Positions 10,739 through 22,088 of a stretch of 64,000 bases of DNA are shown one piece after another. How positions within the stretch are numbered: position 1 is the stretch's first letter; each line of letters begins with the position of its first letter. The notes under the pieces were generated by a model that saw only the letters and a program-made list of their open reading frames with translations, searched no databases and was not told the DNA's origin. A program made the position numbers and the translations under genes. This stretch comes from Diplonema japonicum (Eukaryota > Euglenozoa > Diplonemea > Diplonemida > Diplonemidae), in contig OZ025653.1 of NCBI GenBank assembly GCA_964019335.1, forward strand, positions 728,057 through 792,056, in the 5' to 3' direction.

Positions 10739-11485
10739 TTAGATCAAGCCACGGACGCGGAGGAATTCGCGAGAGCGGAGATCCGCTTGTCTCACCGCTT
10801 CAGGGACGCGGACACGGGACGTCTTGCAGACGATAGCGACAGCAACCGCCAGGGAGATGTGCGTGCCGACTGAGACGAAGACGGGGTTTTTGGAGCTTTC
10901 GGTGGTGCGGACTGCCGTGCCCCAGACACGCCCTGAATCTCCTTTGAGCGGGTAGGTGGAATAGACAGTTGGGAAGGTATTAGGTTCTGACATAATGGGC
11001 TTTATCATAGAAGATGGAAGTCCATCTTGTTCAAGGGAAAAGTACTTCTTGGCAACACCCACCGTTGGAATCCCAATAGCGACCCCCAAGTGAGACGCCG
11101 ATCCAAAGCCTCTGTTGTGGAGCACACCGTTCCCGTCTACCATGACCACCTCGGGCACCAGGTCGGGGGCTGTCTCCCTAATATTGCTAATTAGAGATAC
11201 CATGTGTGGGACTTCGCGGAACCCTAAGAACCCCGGCAGGTACGGCACGTCCAACTTTACCATCTTACTGTCCTCATATATCACATCGAGCTTTGGGTAG
11301 TTCAGCACAACAAGCGTCACGCAGGCATCTTCCTCGGACTCCTTGCTGAATGATATGTCAATGCCCCCTATCCTGCTGAGGTCGTCCCACGATCGGTGGT
11401 CTTCTTCGCTGAGTTGCTCTTTCATTTCCAGTTGCATCACGCGCCATTTCTGTTTAAGGGCGTCAAGCTCTTCGGGGTGTGTCAT
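10739..11485 (-). CDS. Endonuclease V (248 aa)
   Basis: A complete intronless gene of 248 codons. Family motifs are intact: GGIDISF with catalytic Asp43, PYLPGFLGFRE with Glu91 and the Tyr that wedges into the nucleic acid, VVMVDGNGVLHNRGFGSASHLGV with Asp117, GVAKK, and PVFVSVGTHISL. EndoV cleaves DNA, or RNA in eukaryotes, at the second phosphodiester 3' to inosine. Eukaryotic orthologues act mainly on inosine-containing RNA. The C-terminal VRQADLRSREFLR helix is as in animal and plant proteins. The start ATG at 11485 follows an A/G-rich leader on the coding strand. It sits 113 nt upstream (left) of the VIT-like gene and is likely an independent transcript. Confidence 0.95.
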   Translation of the reverse strand: MTHPEELDALKQKWRVMQLEMKEQLSEEDHRSWDDLSRIGGIDISFSKESEEDACVTLVVLNYPKLDVIYEDSKMVKLDVPYLPGFLGFREVPHMVSLISNIRETAPDLVPEVVMVDGNGVLHNRGFGSASHLGVAIGIPTVGVAKKYFSLEQDGLPSSMIKPIMSEPNTFPTVYSTYPLKGDSGRVWGTAVRTTESSKNPVFVSVGTHISLAVAVAIVCKTSRVRVPEAVRQADLRSREFLRVRGLI

Positions 11486-11596
11486 TCTTTTTCTTTTTCT
11501 TTCTTCTCGTTCTCTGTTATGTGTTAGCAGAGAGGGTTTATTTTGCTATTTTTAAAAAAATTCGAATAAACGTAGGACACCGTGGTAACGGGTGCT

Positions 11597-12916
11597 TTAC
11601 AGGGTCGCTCCCTTGTTGACTTTCCTGCGTAGTTTTCTAGGTAAGTACTTCACTTGTATCGCTGGATTCTTGATGACGATAGGAGGCGGGATGGGGACCT
11701 TCCTGCTGGTGGAAGACTTCACGACACCTGGATACTGAGGATTAAAGAACACATGAGCGTCTGCATGGTCACCTTGGGGAGGCTCTGGAGGCGGCATCTC
11801 AACAGGGTAGAAGGCGCTCTTGTGCATTCTTCTTTGAGAGGGAATCTGGGATGCGATCTTTTTCGGTTTAAGGGGTTCTGTGGGGGTGTCATTTTTCTGC
11901 GACTCGCTCTCCAGTCGGAGACGTGGGACCACGATGTGTATCGCGGGTGGGGGCTCTCGCTTCATGAACGTGTTCTCTCTGCGGCGAGCGCTTTTGGGGA
12001 GGTTGCGGGTGAGGTCGAGGAACAGCTTTGAGGAGCCTTTTGAGGCAGATTCTTTAAGCTGTCTTTTAAGAGATCTGCAGAAGCGCGACCGGTAGGGGTT
12101 CACTTCTATTCGCTGGGCCTCCTCATCGGAGTCAAGGTAAGAATCAAAAATATCGGCAAAATGTTTTTGCACAGGCATGTTTCTGGCAGGGTGAGGCCCG
12201 TACACTACGGGGGGTAAGTAGCCTGTGCACTGCGGTTTCACGGGCGGCGAACGTTGTTGCCTCTCTTGTAGAATGGCACTGTTCTTTAACTTGCTGACGT
12301 TGTGGAGGAAGGCAATCCCCTTGTGGTAGGCCCTCCCAGGCTGTTGGTACTCTCTTGCCTCTTCAATCTGTGCTCTGTAGTCTTCTTGCTCCATGAGCAC
12401 TTGCTCGGCTTGCTCCCAACGATACCGCAGCATAGCGTTCTTCAGCTTCCGTTGTTTTTTCGCTTCGAGTGCCCGCTTAACTTTTCCAAACTTTTCAGTT
12501 CTCTCTGCGCTAGTGTTTATCAGCAGCATCTCGCTCCCCTTGGTGCTCTGGCTGAACCCGATGTGATTTTCCACAATCGCGAAAATCGAATCAGGCGTGG
12601 GTTCATCCTGCCCCAGGACAGCCAGCACCGTTTGAAGCTCAGCTGCGTACAGGAGCAGCACTCCTTCCCGCCATGATATTATCTCCTTGCGCAGGGCTTT
12701 CTGAGAGACCAGCTTCTGTGTCTTACTTGTGATGTTTTGCTGCAACACCTCCTTATTGTGCACGGGCATGCATCCCTCCAAGGACACAGGGTCCTCCATT
12801 ATGATACCGGTCGTTGGGTCAAGGAAGTGCTCCGGCACGCCCATCCCTTGCGACATGAGGAAGAACTGCACTACAAGCATCTCTTTCTTCCATACCTGTT
12901 TCTTTTTCTTCGTCAT
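11597..12916 (-). CDS. U-box-like protein with coiled-coil/basic C-terminal region (439 aa)
   Basis: The frame runs from ATG 12916 to 11597. Residues about 25-85 read VPEHFLDPTTGIIMEDPVSL, then SQKALRKEIISWREG, a recognisable U-box (E2-binding RING-like fold without zinc): the P-x-x-F-x-D-P-x-T-G-x-I-M-x-D-P-V signature is complete, while the Trp-rich middle is altered. The rest is charged helix (about 140-200), a Pro-rich stretch and a basic tail, none recognised. A ubiquitin-ligase function is inferred from the U-box. Residues 8-17 could be a 30-nt in-frame intron (GTATGG...GTGCAG, coding strand), but it lacks the AACAC motif and was not removed. The coding-strand leader is a very long A run (12939-12978 region). 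Confidence 0.7.
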   Translation of the reverse strand: MTKKKKQVWKKEMLVVQFFLMSQGMGVPEHFLDPTTGIIMEDPVSLEGCMPVHNKEVLQQNITSKTQKLVSQKALRKEIISWREGVLLLYAAELQTVLAVLGQDEPTPDSIFAIVENHIGFSQSTKGSEMLLINTSAERTEKFGKVKRALEAKKQRKLKNAMLRYRWEQAEQVLMEQEDYRAQIEEAREYQQPGRAYHKGIAFLHNVSKLKNSAILQERQQRSPPVKPQCTGYLPPVVYGPHPARNMPVQKHFADIFDSYLDSDEEAQRIEVNPYRSRFCRSLKRQLKESASKGSSKLFLDLTRNLPKSARRRENTFMKREPPPAIHIVVPRLRLESESQKNDTPTEPLKPKKIASQIPSQRRMHKSAFYPVEMPPPEPPQGDHADAHVFFNPQYPGVVKSSTSRKVPIPPPIVIKNPAIQVKYLPRKLRRKVNKGATL

Positions 12917-12935
12917 TTCTTTTTTTTTCTTCTCG

Positions 12936-12978
<43 letters not shown>

Positions 12979-13646
12979 CACATTTTCTGCCCTCCTGTGT
13001 GAAATTTAATAGTTTAAAGGAACCCTATAACAACACAAAAAAAAAAAGGAAAAAACCCCTTCGAAAATAAATATAACATGCAGGGTTAAATTACAGCAGC
13101 TTCCTCCTCGTGCTCGAGGGGTCTGGACCACACGCTCGTAAGGTTTTTCTCGGCAAAAAGAAACAGAAGAGATAAAGGAGGGCAGTCTACTCGAGTGAAG
13201 ACCCCAGCCAAAAGAAAAAGCACGAGAAGTGTTAGCACTCGTAGTAGACAAATACCGAAACCCCAATCGCCGGCGAGATACTGTGAGAAAAATCCTTTTT
13301 TTTTTCTTTGTAAAAAAAAGCAAGTACCCATCAACTACCGCAGTAATAAGGATAAAAAAGGGGGGAATAAAGAGACAGCAGACCCCGTAGGAGAGGCTAA
13401 AGGAAAACCTAAGAGGTCCATCTCAGACATAAATAACAAAATGTGGGCCTTCACCACGTAGGGGAGAGGAGGGATCAAATATTCGAATTGAAGGCTTTTT
13501 TTTTATTTTTATTTATTTATTTTTTTTTTTTTTTCCTTGATGGTATCATCAAGAAGAAAATTGGAAGAAGAAGAAAAAAAAAGAAATAATAAAGGGGGCA
13601 AGCTATTGAGGGCGAATCATTTAAAAAAAAAAAAAAAAAAAAAGTC
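12917..13646. other. Intergenic spacer with a possible small plus-strand frame
   Basis: About 730 bp. A T run at about 12939-12978 is the longest in the left half. A plus-strand frame of 88 codons at 13195-13461 is Lys/Arg-rich (MKTPAKRKSTRS...). It has no recognisable domain and is not called as a gene. Simple A/T repeats fill the rest. Confidence 0.4.
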
Positions 13647-14249
13647 CTAATTGTTGTACTTTGCAAGAATCTGCGAACAATACTCAAACGTGTTGGTAAT
13701 TTGGGAAAAGTGTTCCTGCCTGGCTGCGGATGCAAGCTCAAGGTCAGAGGTTAGACTGGGGCTAGGCTTGAGGATATTGCTAACGGAAGGATGAAGAAGG
13801 GAGTGGCCAGCATCACAGGGACCATGTGGGCCTACTATAGTGCGTGGGCGCAGGAGCCTTTGCAACCAGTTGGCAAGACCGACCTGTCTACGGTAAACAG
13901 CACCTTTTTGCCGTGTAAAGAAGGTGAAGTGTTTTGGTGGTGGGAACGGTGTGTTCTTTCTCAGCTCTCTCGGCATGTTTTCTTCCAGTTTCCTTGCCGT
14001 TCCATACCTCAAGGTAACCATATGCACGTTGCCGTTGACCAGCACTTCGAAATCATAAATAGCATATCCCCTCAGCAAGCCGCGGCATATTTTTGTTCCA
14101 CCACACCTAACTGAAATTGCACCCATCCATGCTTCATCTTCTTGGCTTGACGGCAGAATGGGCGCACTCGCCGACGGTACCTCGATCTCTTGGTATTCCG
14201 CACCGAAGCTCTCATTCTCGTTCTCGTCACACTGGCTGGCGACCGACAT
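13647..14249 (-). CDS. PX-domain protein (200 aa)
   Basis: ATG at 14249 was chosen because upstream codons are phenylalanine and proline runs from homopolymers. After an acidic N-terminus, residues about 50-130 read GYAIYDFEVLVNGNVHMVTL, then RYGTARKLEENMPRELRKNT and FPPPKHFTFF. This matches the PX fold: strand with (Y/F)-x-V, the R-Y/F-x-x-(F/A)-x-x-L motif and the Pro-rich FPPK loop before helix 2. PX domains bind phosphoinositides, mostly PI3P on endosomes. The residues after FPPPK are Arg/Lys-rich, as expected for lipid contact. No second domain is seen, so a small sorting-nexin-like adaptor is inferred. Intronless. Confidence 0.75.
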   Translation of the reverse strand: MSVASQCDENENESFGAEYQEIEVPSASAPILPSSQEDEAWMGAISVRCGGTKICRGLLRGYAIYDFEVLVNGNVHMVTLRYGTARKLEENMPRELRKNTPFPPPKHFTFFTRQKGAVYRRQVGLANWLQRLLRPRTIVGPHGPCDAGHSLLHPSVSNILKPSPSLTSDLELASAARQEHFSQITNTFEYCSQILAKYNN

Positions 14250-15190
14250 TTTTCTTTTTTTTTGTTGTTCCTTTTCCCCCACTGGAAGTGGTAACAAGAT
14301 GGGGGGGGGGGAAAAAAAGAAAAAGAAGAAGAAAAAAAGGAACGACAATGAATCTAAGAGAAAAAAAAGGGGTGGAAAAAAGGAGGGGGAGGGGGGGAGA
14401 GAACAATAAGGGAAGAAAAAAAAAAGAACGAAAAAAAAAAAAAAAAAAAAAAAAAACTGAGAGGAAATACAAACATTTTGGTAGGAGGATGGGGTGAAGC
14501 GAATGAGGAAAAGAAGAGAAGTAAAAAAAAAAAGAAAGAAAGAAAGAAAATAGGGAGGGAAATGGGGGTAATCTTGCTATAAAAAAAAAAAATGTTCTTG
14601 TTTTATTTTATTTTATTTTGCTTTTTGCTTCGTTTTTTTTTTCTTCCTCTTTTAGGTGAAAAAAGATAAGCAAGACATTAGGGTGGGAGGAATCTCTAAC
14701 ATAGGGAAAAGGGGGAGGGAAAAAAAACCTGTAGGCAGGAAAAGAAGGGTGGGGGGAAAGGAGAAAACCCCTCAAAGGGGCAAAGGCCGTGTATCTGGGG
14801 TGTCATCCTTCACCCCTCATAGTGCCTACTTTTTCGCCCAAATTCGATTTTTTTCAATTGTCTTTTTCAAAGACAAAGAGTAGAGAGAGGGGGGAGAAAA
14901 AGTGGGGAGAAAAGAACAAAAAGTGTACAACAACGGCTCGGGTGGGAGTGGGAATACAGAGAAAAAAATAAGAAGAAAAAAAACTACCAGCATTACATTT
15001 ACAGTCGACTCACCCCCTCGCATATTCTTTTTATATATTTTTTTTTAAATTTTATGATTCCCCCAAAATTAACCATATCAACAGGTTCTAAGCATCGCCT
15101 TCTGTACACCGCAGGCTTCATTCGAAGATAAATTTACAACAAGATATGTGGTGTGGACTGCGGGTCAGGTTTAGGCGAGCCTGCCTGTCT
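14250..15190. other. Intergenic spacer, low complexity
   Basis: About 940 bp of A- and G-rich sequence on the plus strand (A runs at about 14430-14455 and 14523-14534, G runs at about 14300-14309). Apparent frames are Lys/Gly shadows. No gene or RNA is recognised. Confidence 0.5.
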
Positions 15191-17473
15191 TCAGGGGCGT
15201 GTCGATGGGTGAGGCAGGGCTGGCACCGGGGTACCCAAGTCTGTTTGTGCTGTTGTATTGGTGTGAATTGCATACCGTGCAGACGGGTAGTTGCCGAACT
15301 CCTGCCTCGGTGTGGCGGTAAGAGGCGTTATGTGGGCAGCAGGCACGGGTGCAGCAGCGGCAACACCTGCGTAGGCAGGAGCGCCCGCCGCCACCGGGTG
15401 GTACGCAGCGTTGAGGGGTGTAGGCATCTGCGCGTTCATAACAGTGTTTGCCACAGCAGCATTCGCAGCTGCGTTGGCAGCCGCCGCATTGGCCAGCGTG
15501 GCGTACTCCTTCCTGGGGGACACGTGCGTGGGGGACACCATCTCGTCCGCCGCCCTCGTTGCCTCACAGAAGTCACGGTGGTCCCCCCTCAGCTTCGCTT
15601 CCTTCTCCTCAAGCGCGTCCCTCTGTGACCTCAGCCTGATCTCCTGGTCCAGCAGCGGGGCTTCCTGTGATCGTGTTACATTACACCCCCAACATACCTG
15701 TTCTTCAACGGTCCTCCTTTTCTGGGCGAATGCGGTGTTCTCAGCCTCGAGGGCCACCACCTTGCGGTCGGCCTCTTCAGACTTGTGCTGCGCGTCCAGG
15801 CGGGACACGTGGGCAGACTCCTCGTTCTGGCGTTGGATCTGTGGCGGTGTTGGCTTTGTGCGCAGCTATACCTGCAGGGCGTGGGCCTCCTCGTCCCTCC
15901 TGGCAGTGCCACGCTGCGTCTCGAGCTGAGACTGGGTGTGAGCGGCGTCGAGCTCCTTTTCGCGCTGCTGCTTGGCAGCCACGTCCAGGTCGGCCCTGGA
16001 AAGCCTCTCACTTGCGAGGGTGGCATCACGCACAGCCTCAGTAGCCGCAAGGGCAGCAGCCTGCTCTCGGGACCTTGCGTCAGTTACTTCGGCGCTGCGC
16101 TGAGCTGTGAGCTGCCTCTGCCTCTCAACCTCCGCTTGGGCCTCAGAGAGGGTCTGGGCCGCCTGCCTTTCCCTTTCCTGGGCAGCGGCGGTTGCAGCCT
16201 GCGCGTGAGCAAGGCGTGCCTGAGCTGCCTCAGTGTCTCTAACGCAGTCAGCGTGGAGGGTGGCTGCCTGTGCTTCCCTCTCCCTCTGGGCGACGAGCTC
16301 ATGCTCCCTGGCACGGCAGTCGGCAGTAGCCCTCTCGACATCGCGACGGCCTTCAAGAAGCGCCTGTTGTGTTGTGTTATGTCGTCAGTAGCATACCTGC
16401 TCAGCAGCCCGCTGGGCGTCAATAGCCTGGGCAAGAGACACCTCCTGCGCCGAAAGCCTGCTCCTCGCGGCATCAGAGTCCCTCTGTGCCTCGAGCCAGT
16501 CCACTTGAGCCTGCTGGGACCTCTCCTTGAGCTCGGCAAGCATCTCCTTCGACGCCCTGATCTCCTGCTGCCTCCTCACGTCCTCCCAGTAGGCCTTCAG
16601 CCTGAAGTAGAAAGAGTCAATGAGCGTAGGGAAGTTCTCACCGAACCTCTGCCATTCGGGGTACGAGATGACACCGTCCCTGTCGAGGTCCGCCTTCTGG
16701 ATGAGGTCGCTGATGGTGGCACCAGAGAAATCGACGTGGAGGAGGTCGAAGGCCTGCCTCAGCTCATCGGGCTCGAGGAGCTTGTTGCCGTTGGTGTCGA
16801 GACCGTCGAACACGGAGCGTGCCTTGTCCTCGTGGGTGGCTGTCTCGGAGAAGGCAGGGATGACAACCTGCGGCACTGCCGTTGCGAGCTGCTGTGCCTG
16901 CTGAGCAGCATGCCTCGCGTTGGACATGGCGACCTGCTCGGCCTGCACGGCAGCCACTTGCGATGCATGGTTGGCGACGGCGGTAGAGGCCACGTGGGTG
17001 GCTGTCTGCTGAGCAGCAAGCTGTGCTTGGACGGCGGCAGCCTCGGCCTGGCTGGTGGCCAGAGCGTGGTTGGCAGCTGCGGTGGCTTGAGCCTGGGCCT
17101 GGGCCTGGGCCTGGACGGTCGCAGCGTCAACAGCAGCCATGGCGGAAGCAGCAGCCGTGGTGGAAGCAGCAGCTGCCACAGGGGCAGCAGGGGTGGCGGA
17201 GGTCTGGAAGGCAAACACCTGGCACCTGTCGGCGAGCTGCGTGGGGGACGTGAGGTCGACCCACTGCTGCAGCCTCTCGTTGTAGAGCTGGAACCTGGAG
17301 ATCAGGAAAGGGGCAGCGAGAGTTCCGACAGGACGGCGGGCCGCAGCCTCGACCCCGTAGATGCTCTCCGTTTGTCTGGTGAGCTCGGCAAGCGTGGGGG
17401 AGGTCGGGAAGGTGACCTCGAAGTTCCCCTTCGTACCATACACATCAGCGGCAACGAGCACAGTGAATACCAT
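15191..17473 (-). CDS. BILBO1-like flagellar/cytoskeletal protein: ubiquitin-like N-domain, EF-hand pair, long coiled coil (727 aa)
   Basis: Four exons: 17473-16397, 16363-15872, 15838-15698 and 15664-15191. All three introns are exactly 33 nt. Residues 1-95 match the globular N-terminal domain of kinetoplastid BILBO1: FTVLVAADVYG, FEVTFPTSPTLAELTRQ, PFLISRFQLYNERLQQWVDL, then a CQVFAFQ strand. An Ala/Gln-rich linker (QAQAQAQA) leads to two intact EF-hands (about 215-285) with loops DTNGNKLLEPDE and DLDRDGVISYPE, then about 350 residues of Gln/Arg/Glu-rich coiled coil and an Ala/Pro-rich tail. This is BILBO1's order: N-domain, EF-hands, coiled coil. BILBO1 builds the flagellar pocket collar in trypanosomes, so a filament-forming role near a flagellar base or groove is inferred. 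The last intron has no in-frame stop and would be read as 11 extra residues if ignored. Confidence 0.85.
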
Positions 17474-18009
17474 TTTTTTTTTCTTCCTCTTTTTTCTGAT
17501 AAGTGATTTTAGTCACCTGTGAGGGAATGAGAACGGGCACAAGAAGAACAGCATGACGAGTGGATAAGGGGAGTAGGGGGTAGGGGGTAGGAAAGATGTT
17601 TTTTTTTTTCTCATTTCTTCTTTCTGGAAAGGAGGGCTCTCAGATGCTCCATTCTTTTTTTTTTTATTCTCTTCTTTTCTCGCATCATACACGATTCGTC
17701 GGCAAGGTGATTACCACAAAAGCCGTGAAAAAAAAAGGAGGGGGTAAGAAAAAAAACAATGGTGCCTCTGAACAAACCCAATAGTAGTGTCCCCCCTTTT
17801 CTCTCTCTTGGCTGCAATTTTTTTTAAACGGAACAAACCGAAAGGCTCTGTGAGCCAGGTGTTCCCAGAATGGAGAAGCATCCAAAAAAAAAAAGGAGGG
17901 GAAAGACAGAAAGGGGGTTTAAGGGGTTACGACATGCACTCTTAGAAGCAAAAAAAAGAGAAAAAAAAATAGAAGGGGGTTTTTAATTCTCTCTTTAAGA
18001 AAGCTTATG

Positions 18010-18059
<50 letters not shown>

Positions 18060-19477
18060 NNNNNNNNNNNNNNNNNNNNNNNNNNNNNNNNNNNNNNNNN
18101 NNNNNNNNNNNNNNNNNNNNNNNNNNNNNNNNNNNNNNNNNNNNNNNNNNNNNNNNNNNNNNNNNNNNNNNNNNNNNNNNNNNNNNNNNNNNNNNNNNNN
18201 NNNNNNNNNNNNNNNNNNNNNNNNNNNNNNNNNNNNNNNNNNNNNNNNNNNNNNNNNNNAAGAAATTTGAACAATCACAAGAATCAGAGAGAACAAAGGG
18301 GTAGTGGGGGGGGGGCGTTTTTTTTCTTCTTTTTCTTCTTCTCTTCTTTTTCTTCCCTCCCTTCCTTGCAAGTTTTCTTTTCCCAAAACAGGAAAGTAAA
18401 AAAAAAAAGAAGAAGAAATTTCGTGGAAATATAAGTGAATTCACACACACACACACACAAAAAGAAACCGGGTTTTTTCTGTTCTTTTTTTTTCTTTTTT
18501 AAAAAAATTTAAAAAATAAAAGAAAGAAAGAGCTACCAGGGGGGGAGGGGAGCAGCGAGAGAAAGAAGTGCGGGGGTATTCAACCCAACAATTTAAAAAA
18601 AAAAGGGAAAAACTCAAAGTACAGGACAAGCCCCCTGTCGCCCTAAAAAAAGAAGTAAACAAAGCACCCTGGGCACTCAAAAAAAAAGAAAAAGGAATAG
18701 AATAAAAAAAGCGATGCTCACTCTTCATTATTTTTGATGTTCCTCTTTTTTTTTTTTTTTTTCCGTACCAAACCTCCCTCGGCCGAGCGCTGGAAATGAC
18801 AAAAGAAAGGGGAACAAAATTGAAGAAGGGGCACGAAAGACATCCTTCCTTTCTTATATTCTGCTGCTCAGGCCGGTCCTTGAGGGAAGGGAGGAAAGGA
18901 AAGAAGAAGAGCCTACAATTCTTTTTTTTTTTTTCCCTTTTCTTTTTTGTAGACGAATGTTCTTGCACGACATGACACGTCACATTACTTCTTTCGTTCT
19001 TTTTTTTTTTTTTCTTTCTTCCCGCGCCTCTCCGCCTTTCTCACCTTCTTTTCGATTCCTTTCCTTTTCCTGTGTTCTAAAGAAGAAAAAATAACTGACT
19101 GGGGAAGGGGGGGGGGGGAATCACCACAAAAAAGATAAATACATAAACGATAAACTGAATGGAGGTATTTGTTTTTTTTTTCTTTCTCTCATTTGTTTTT
19201 TTTTCTTCTCTTCTCAATTTTTACTTCATTCACCACACCCCAGTATCATCAAAGATCTCGTTCTTGCATTAAAAAAAAAAATAATAATGTGGCAACGGTG
19301 TTACTTTTTCAAATTTGAGCGTGGCCCGTTTTTTTCTTCTTTTTCTTTTCCCACCCATTTTTTTTTTTGATTCTTTTCGTATTAAGGTACTGAACGAAGT
19401 AAGAATTGAGAAAAAAGAGGTAAATAAAAAAAAAAAGTGAGAAAAATCAGGAGGGAGAGGGTGGGGAAATAAATTGA

Positions 19478-19514
<37 letters not shown>

Positions 19515-21092
19515 TTTTAGCGACCATTTTTTTTTTTTCTTCCTCGAAACCTATCCTGTTTCCTTTTATGGCACAATTGCTTCCAACCTTTCCCTTTCCT
19601 CTAGCTTGCTAGAGTAAAACTATCCTTGGGTCAACAGACCGAAAAGAACAGCGCCCCCTGGCCGTCCATTATTTACAATTGATGGGGCAAAGCAGGAGTG
19701 ACATAAGAGGGAAAATTAAAAAGAAAATGAAGAATCAATCGGCAACCCCAGGAGTACACCTATAAAGGATCTGGGGTAGTAGTAATGGATACAGGGCCGA
19801 CAGACCTAACGGAGAAAGAAGAAAAAAGAAAAAAAAAAGAGAAGAAAAAGAAGAGCGCATCTGCTTCGCTCCGTGTTTGGTGCAAAAGAAAAAGAAGGAG
19901 AGGGGGGAAAGGAACAAAACAATACAAATAAATACAAGTGAAAAATAAGGAGAAAAAATGGGAGGGGGGGAGTTAAGGAAGAAGGATGAAAAGACCTCAA
20001 TTCCACATTCTTTTGGCACCACCCCCCGGAGAAAAAGAAAGAAAAGATGGAAGAAAAAAAAAGTGGCGGGTTTTTTTTTTTTTTTTTTTTCTCGTCCAGC
20101 CTTCCCCACTTTTTTTTTTGTTTAAACACGCCACGCACACTGCAGTAGCCAAGAAAAAAAAAAGGGGGGAGTGAAGAGAAGGGAACTTAAATATAGCTCC
20201 TCCCAGATAAAGTAGAGTAAAGTAAAAGTAAGAGGAAAACAAGGAGGCATGAATTAGCGAGACTCTGTACAATGTTCACGAGAGGAAAAAAAGAAGAAAA
20301 AAAAAGATGGGCAGGGGAAGGAATGACTAGGCGCGTTCTTAAACAGTGTGTGAGTTGTTCAGAATAAGGTTTTCTTATATGTTTTTTTGTTGTTGTTTTT
20401 TTTTTTTTTTTTTTTTTTTTAAGTACATTTTTTTAAGAATCTGCTGCTCGTCTGGGAAGAGGGATTCTCCCCCTCCTTTTTTTTTTTTTAAATAAAATCT
20501 CTTCTGCTGTGTTCTTGCACTTAGTTCAAGAAAAAAAAAAAAAAAACGCCACCACCACCACCACTGAAAAGTAGGTAGAAAAAAAATTAAAAAAAAAAAA
20601 CTTTAAGTACACGGAGGACAGTCGGACTTCTTCTGTTGGTTACGTAAAAAAAAAAAAATAAAATAAAAAGGCGCGGAAGTCGTAACGTCCTTTTTTTCCC
20701 TTAAAGGATATGAAATAAATAAATAAATAAAATAGTAATTGGTACACGCCAAGTATTTCGTTCTATTCACAACAACGACAACTTCCCTCGAGCACTGAAA
20801 GGGAGTGGTTGCCCGTCCCCATGATAGTATTTCCTCGTATTCAAGATAGGAAAGCGGAGACAATTCGAAAACGGGGAACACTTCACTCTAAGAGCAAATA
20901 GGAGGCTCCATTAAACAGAATGGGGAATGGGGGGTGGGTACTGAAGGAAGCCAATGGCGCACAGGGGAACGGGGGAGGGAGCATGAAAGGGCGGAGGGGA
21001 AGAAAAAACAAAAGAGAGAGATAAACGCTTTCATTTTCTCTTTAAATTCTTCCCTCCCCCTGTTTCTCGTTTTATTTCGTACCTGACGACCA
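17474..21092. other. 3.6-kb low-complexity spacer with assembly gap
   Basis: The longest gene-free stretch in the window. It is a mosaic of A, T and G homopolymers, CA/TG and GAAA-type microsatellites (for example CA repeats at about 18441-18458 and AAAT at about 20713-20732) and a 200-N gap. Frames are Lys/Phe-rich shadows. I see no tRNA, rRNA or coding signal. It could mark a boundary between two transcription units, but nothing in the sequence proves that. Confidence 0.55.
18060..18259. other. Assembly gap of 200 N flanked by a T run
   Basis: Exactly 200 undefined bases follow (TG)n and a run of about 35 T. The round length suggests a placeholder for unresolved homopolymer sequence, so true spacing here is unknown. 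Confidence 0.95.
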
Positions 21093-22025
21093 TCATGGAG
21101 GGGGGGTCACTATGATCTCTACTGGTATTGGGGCGTCTTGAATTGAGGAGTTCGAGGAAGTGAGAGAAGCAGTGGAGACAGATGCGGAGGTGGCTGTTGA
21201 ATTCAAAGACCAGAGGGAGTGTGTGAGGGTTCGACGATTGCGCACAAGGTGCCTAATGAACGACATTACACTATCAGAGGAAGGCAGCGTATCGCCATGA
21301 GATGCTATCCACCCGTAAAGGGCCGAGACCTCTTGAAGGCGAGACCGCTGCTCCATACGTGGCGTGCCTTTGGGGGTGTTGAAGGAAATTTTGATGCCGC
21401 CTATGTCTTGCTGCACGCACCCACTCGGTGTCGCCACAACCAGTGTTTTAGGAAGTGGCTTTATTTTAGACACCTTCTTCGTTGCATCTCTCAAAGAGAC
21501 ACCCACATCATCATTTGGGCACCACCATGTGGTCTCCAAGGACACAGGGGGAGGCGGGCGCTCAGTCAGCGATTGCTTCATGTTCGCATCGACATCGAGA
21601 AAGGTATCAAACAACCCATTCTTCCCGTAGTAGATCTCCGTCGTGTTCAGCTTCCGGAAAAAATGCTGCAACAACTTCCGCCTCTCCTCTATCAACGCCC
21701 ATGATTTGTTTGTGTGCCAGTGCTTGAAGGCTGCGGGGGGAAACGATGGGATCTCTTCACCCGTCCCTTTTGTTGCCCACTCTGCCGCATACCTCAGCAC
21801 CCTACCCCCAGCCCACGGGCACACGCCTTTCACTACCTTCTTTCTGAAACTGTTTATCTCCGAGTACCCCCTCTCCACCTTCCAATCTCGTCCCTGAAAG
21901 CTCACCACCAACACGTACTTCACTTGTATTTCCGCTGCGCTGAAGACTACCTTTGCGGTCGGGACTGCGATGAGAGGCTGGCTCATCGATATCGTCAGCT
22001 TGTCGACATCCCTTCCGAGACACAT
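21093..22025 (-). CDS. PX-domain protein (310 aa)
   Basis: Residues about 32-140 read VKYVLVVSFQGRDWKVERGY, then SEINSFRKKVVKG, a variable insert, IPSFPPAAFKHW, and EERRKLLQHFFRKL. This is the PX signature: beta strands, R-x-Y-S-E-(I/F)-x-x-(F/L), the Pro-rich loop and the R-x-x-x-L-x-x-(Y/F)-(F/L)-x-x-L helix. Phosphoinositide binding is expected. The C-terminal 170 residues are Ser/Thr-rich with no recognised domain. An internal Met gives an alternative start at 21986, which would remove 13 residues without touching the domain. It is intronless and lies 63 nt from the stop of the upstream gene. Confidence 0.75.
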   Translation of the reverse strand: MCLGRDVDKLTISMSQPLIAVPTAKVVFSAAEIQVKYVLVVSFQGRDWKVERGYSEINSFRKKVVKGVCPWAGGRVLRYAAEWATKGTGEEIPSFPPAAFKHWHTNKSWALIEERRKLLQHFFRKLNTTEIYYGKNGLFDTFLDVDANMKQSLTERPPPPVSLETTWWCPNDDVGVSLRDATKKVSKIKPLPKTLVVATPSGCVQQDIGGIKISFNTPKGTPRMEQRSRLQEVSALYGWIASHGDTLPSSDSVMSFIRHLVRNRRTLTHSLWSLNSTATSASVSTASLTSSNSSIQDAPIPVEIIVTPPP

Positions 22026-22088
22026 CCCTGTGGTGGGGTGAAATAATTGTGGAGAATAAGAAGTACATCATATACAACAACATGACAT

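Noticed and set aside
13195-13461. 88-codon plus-strand Lys/Arg-rich frame
   Set aside because: It runs through homopolymers, has no domain and no support from a leader or splice signals; the only plus-strand host gene would be this one.
14430-14456. Long A run as a poly(A) tail of a processed pseudogene or SINE
   Set aside because: Homopolymers of this kind are everywhere in spacers, on both strands, without an adjoining gene-derived body.
18441-18983. 180-codon minus-strand frame next to the N gap
   Set aside because: Made of Lys/Phe/Ser-rich translation of homopolymers and CA repeats; no domain, no host-like codon pattern.
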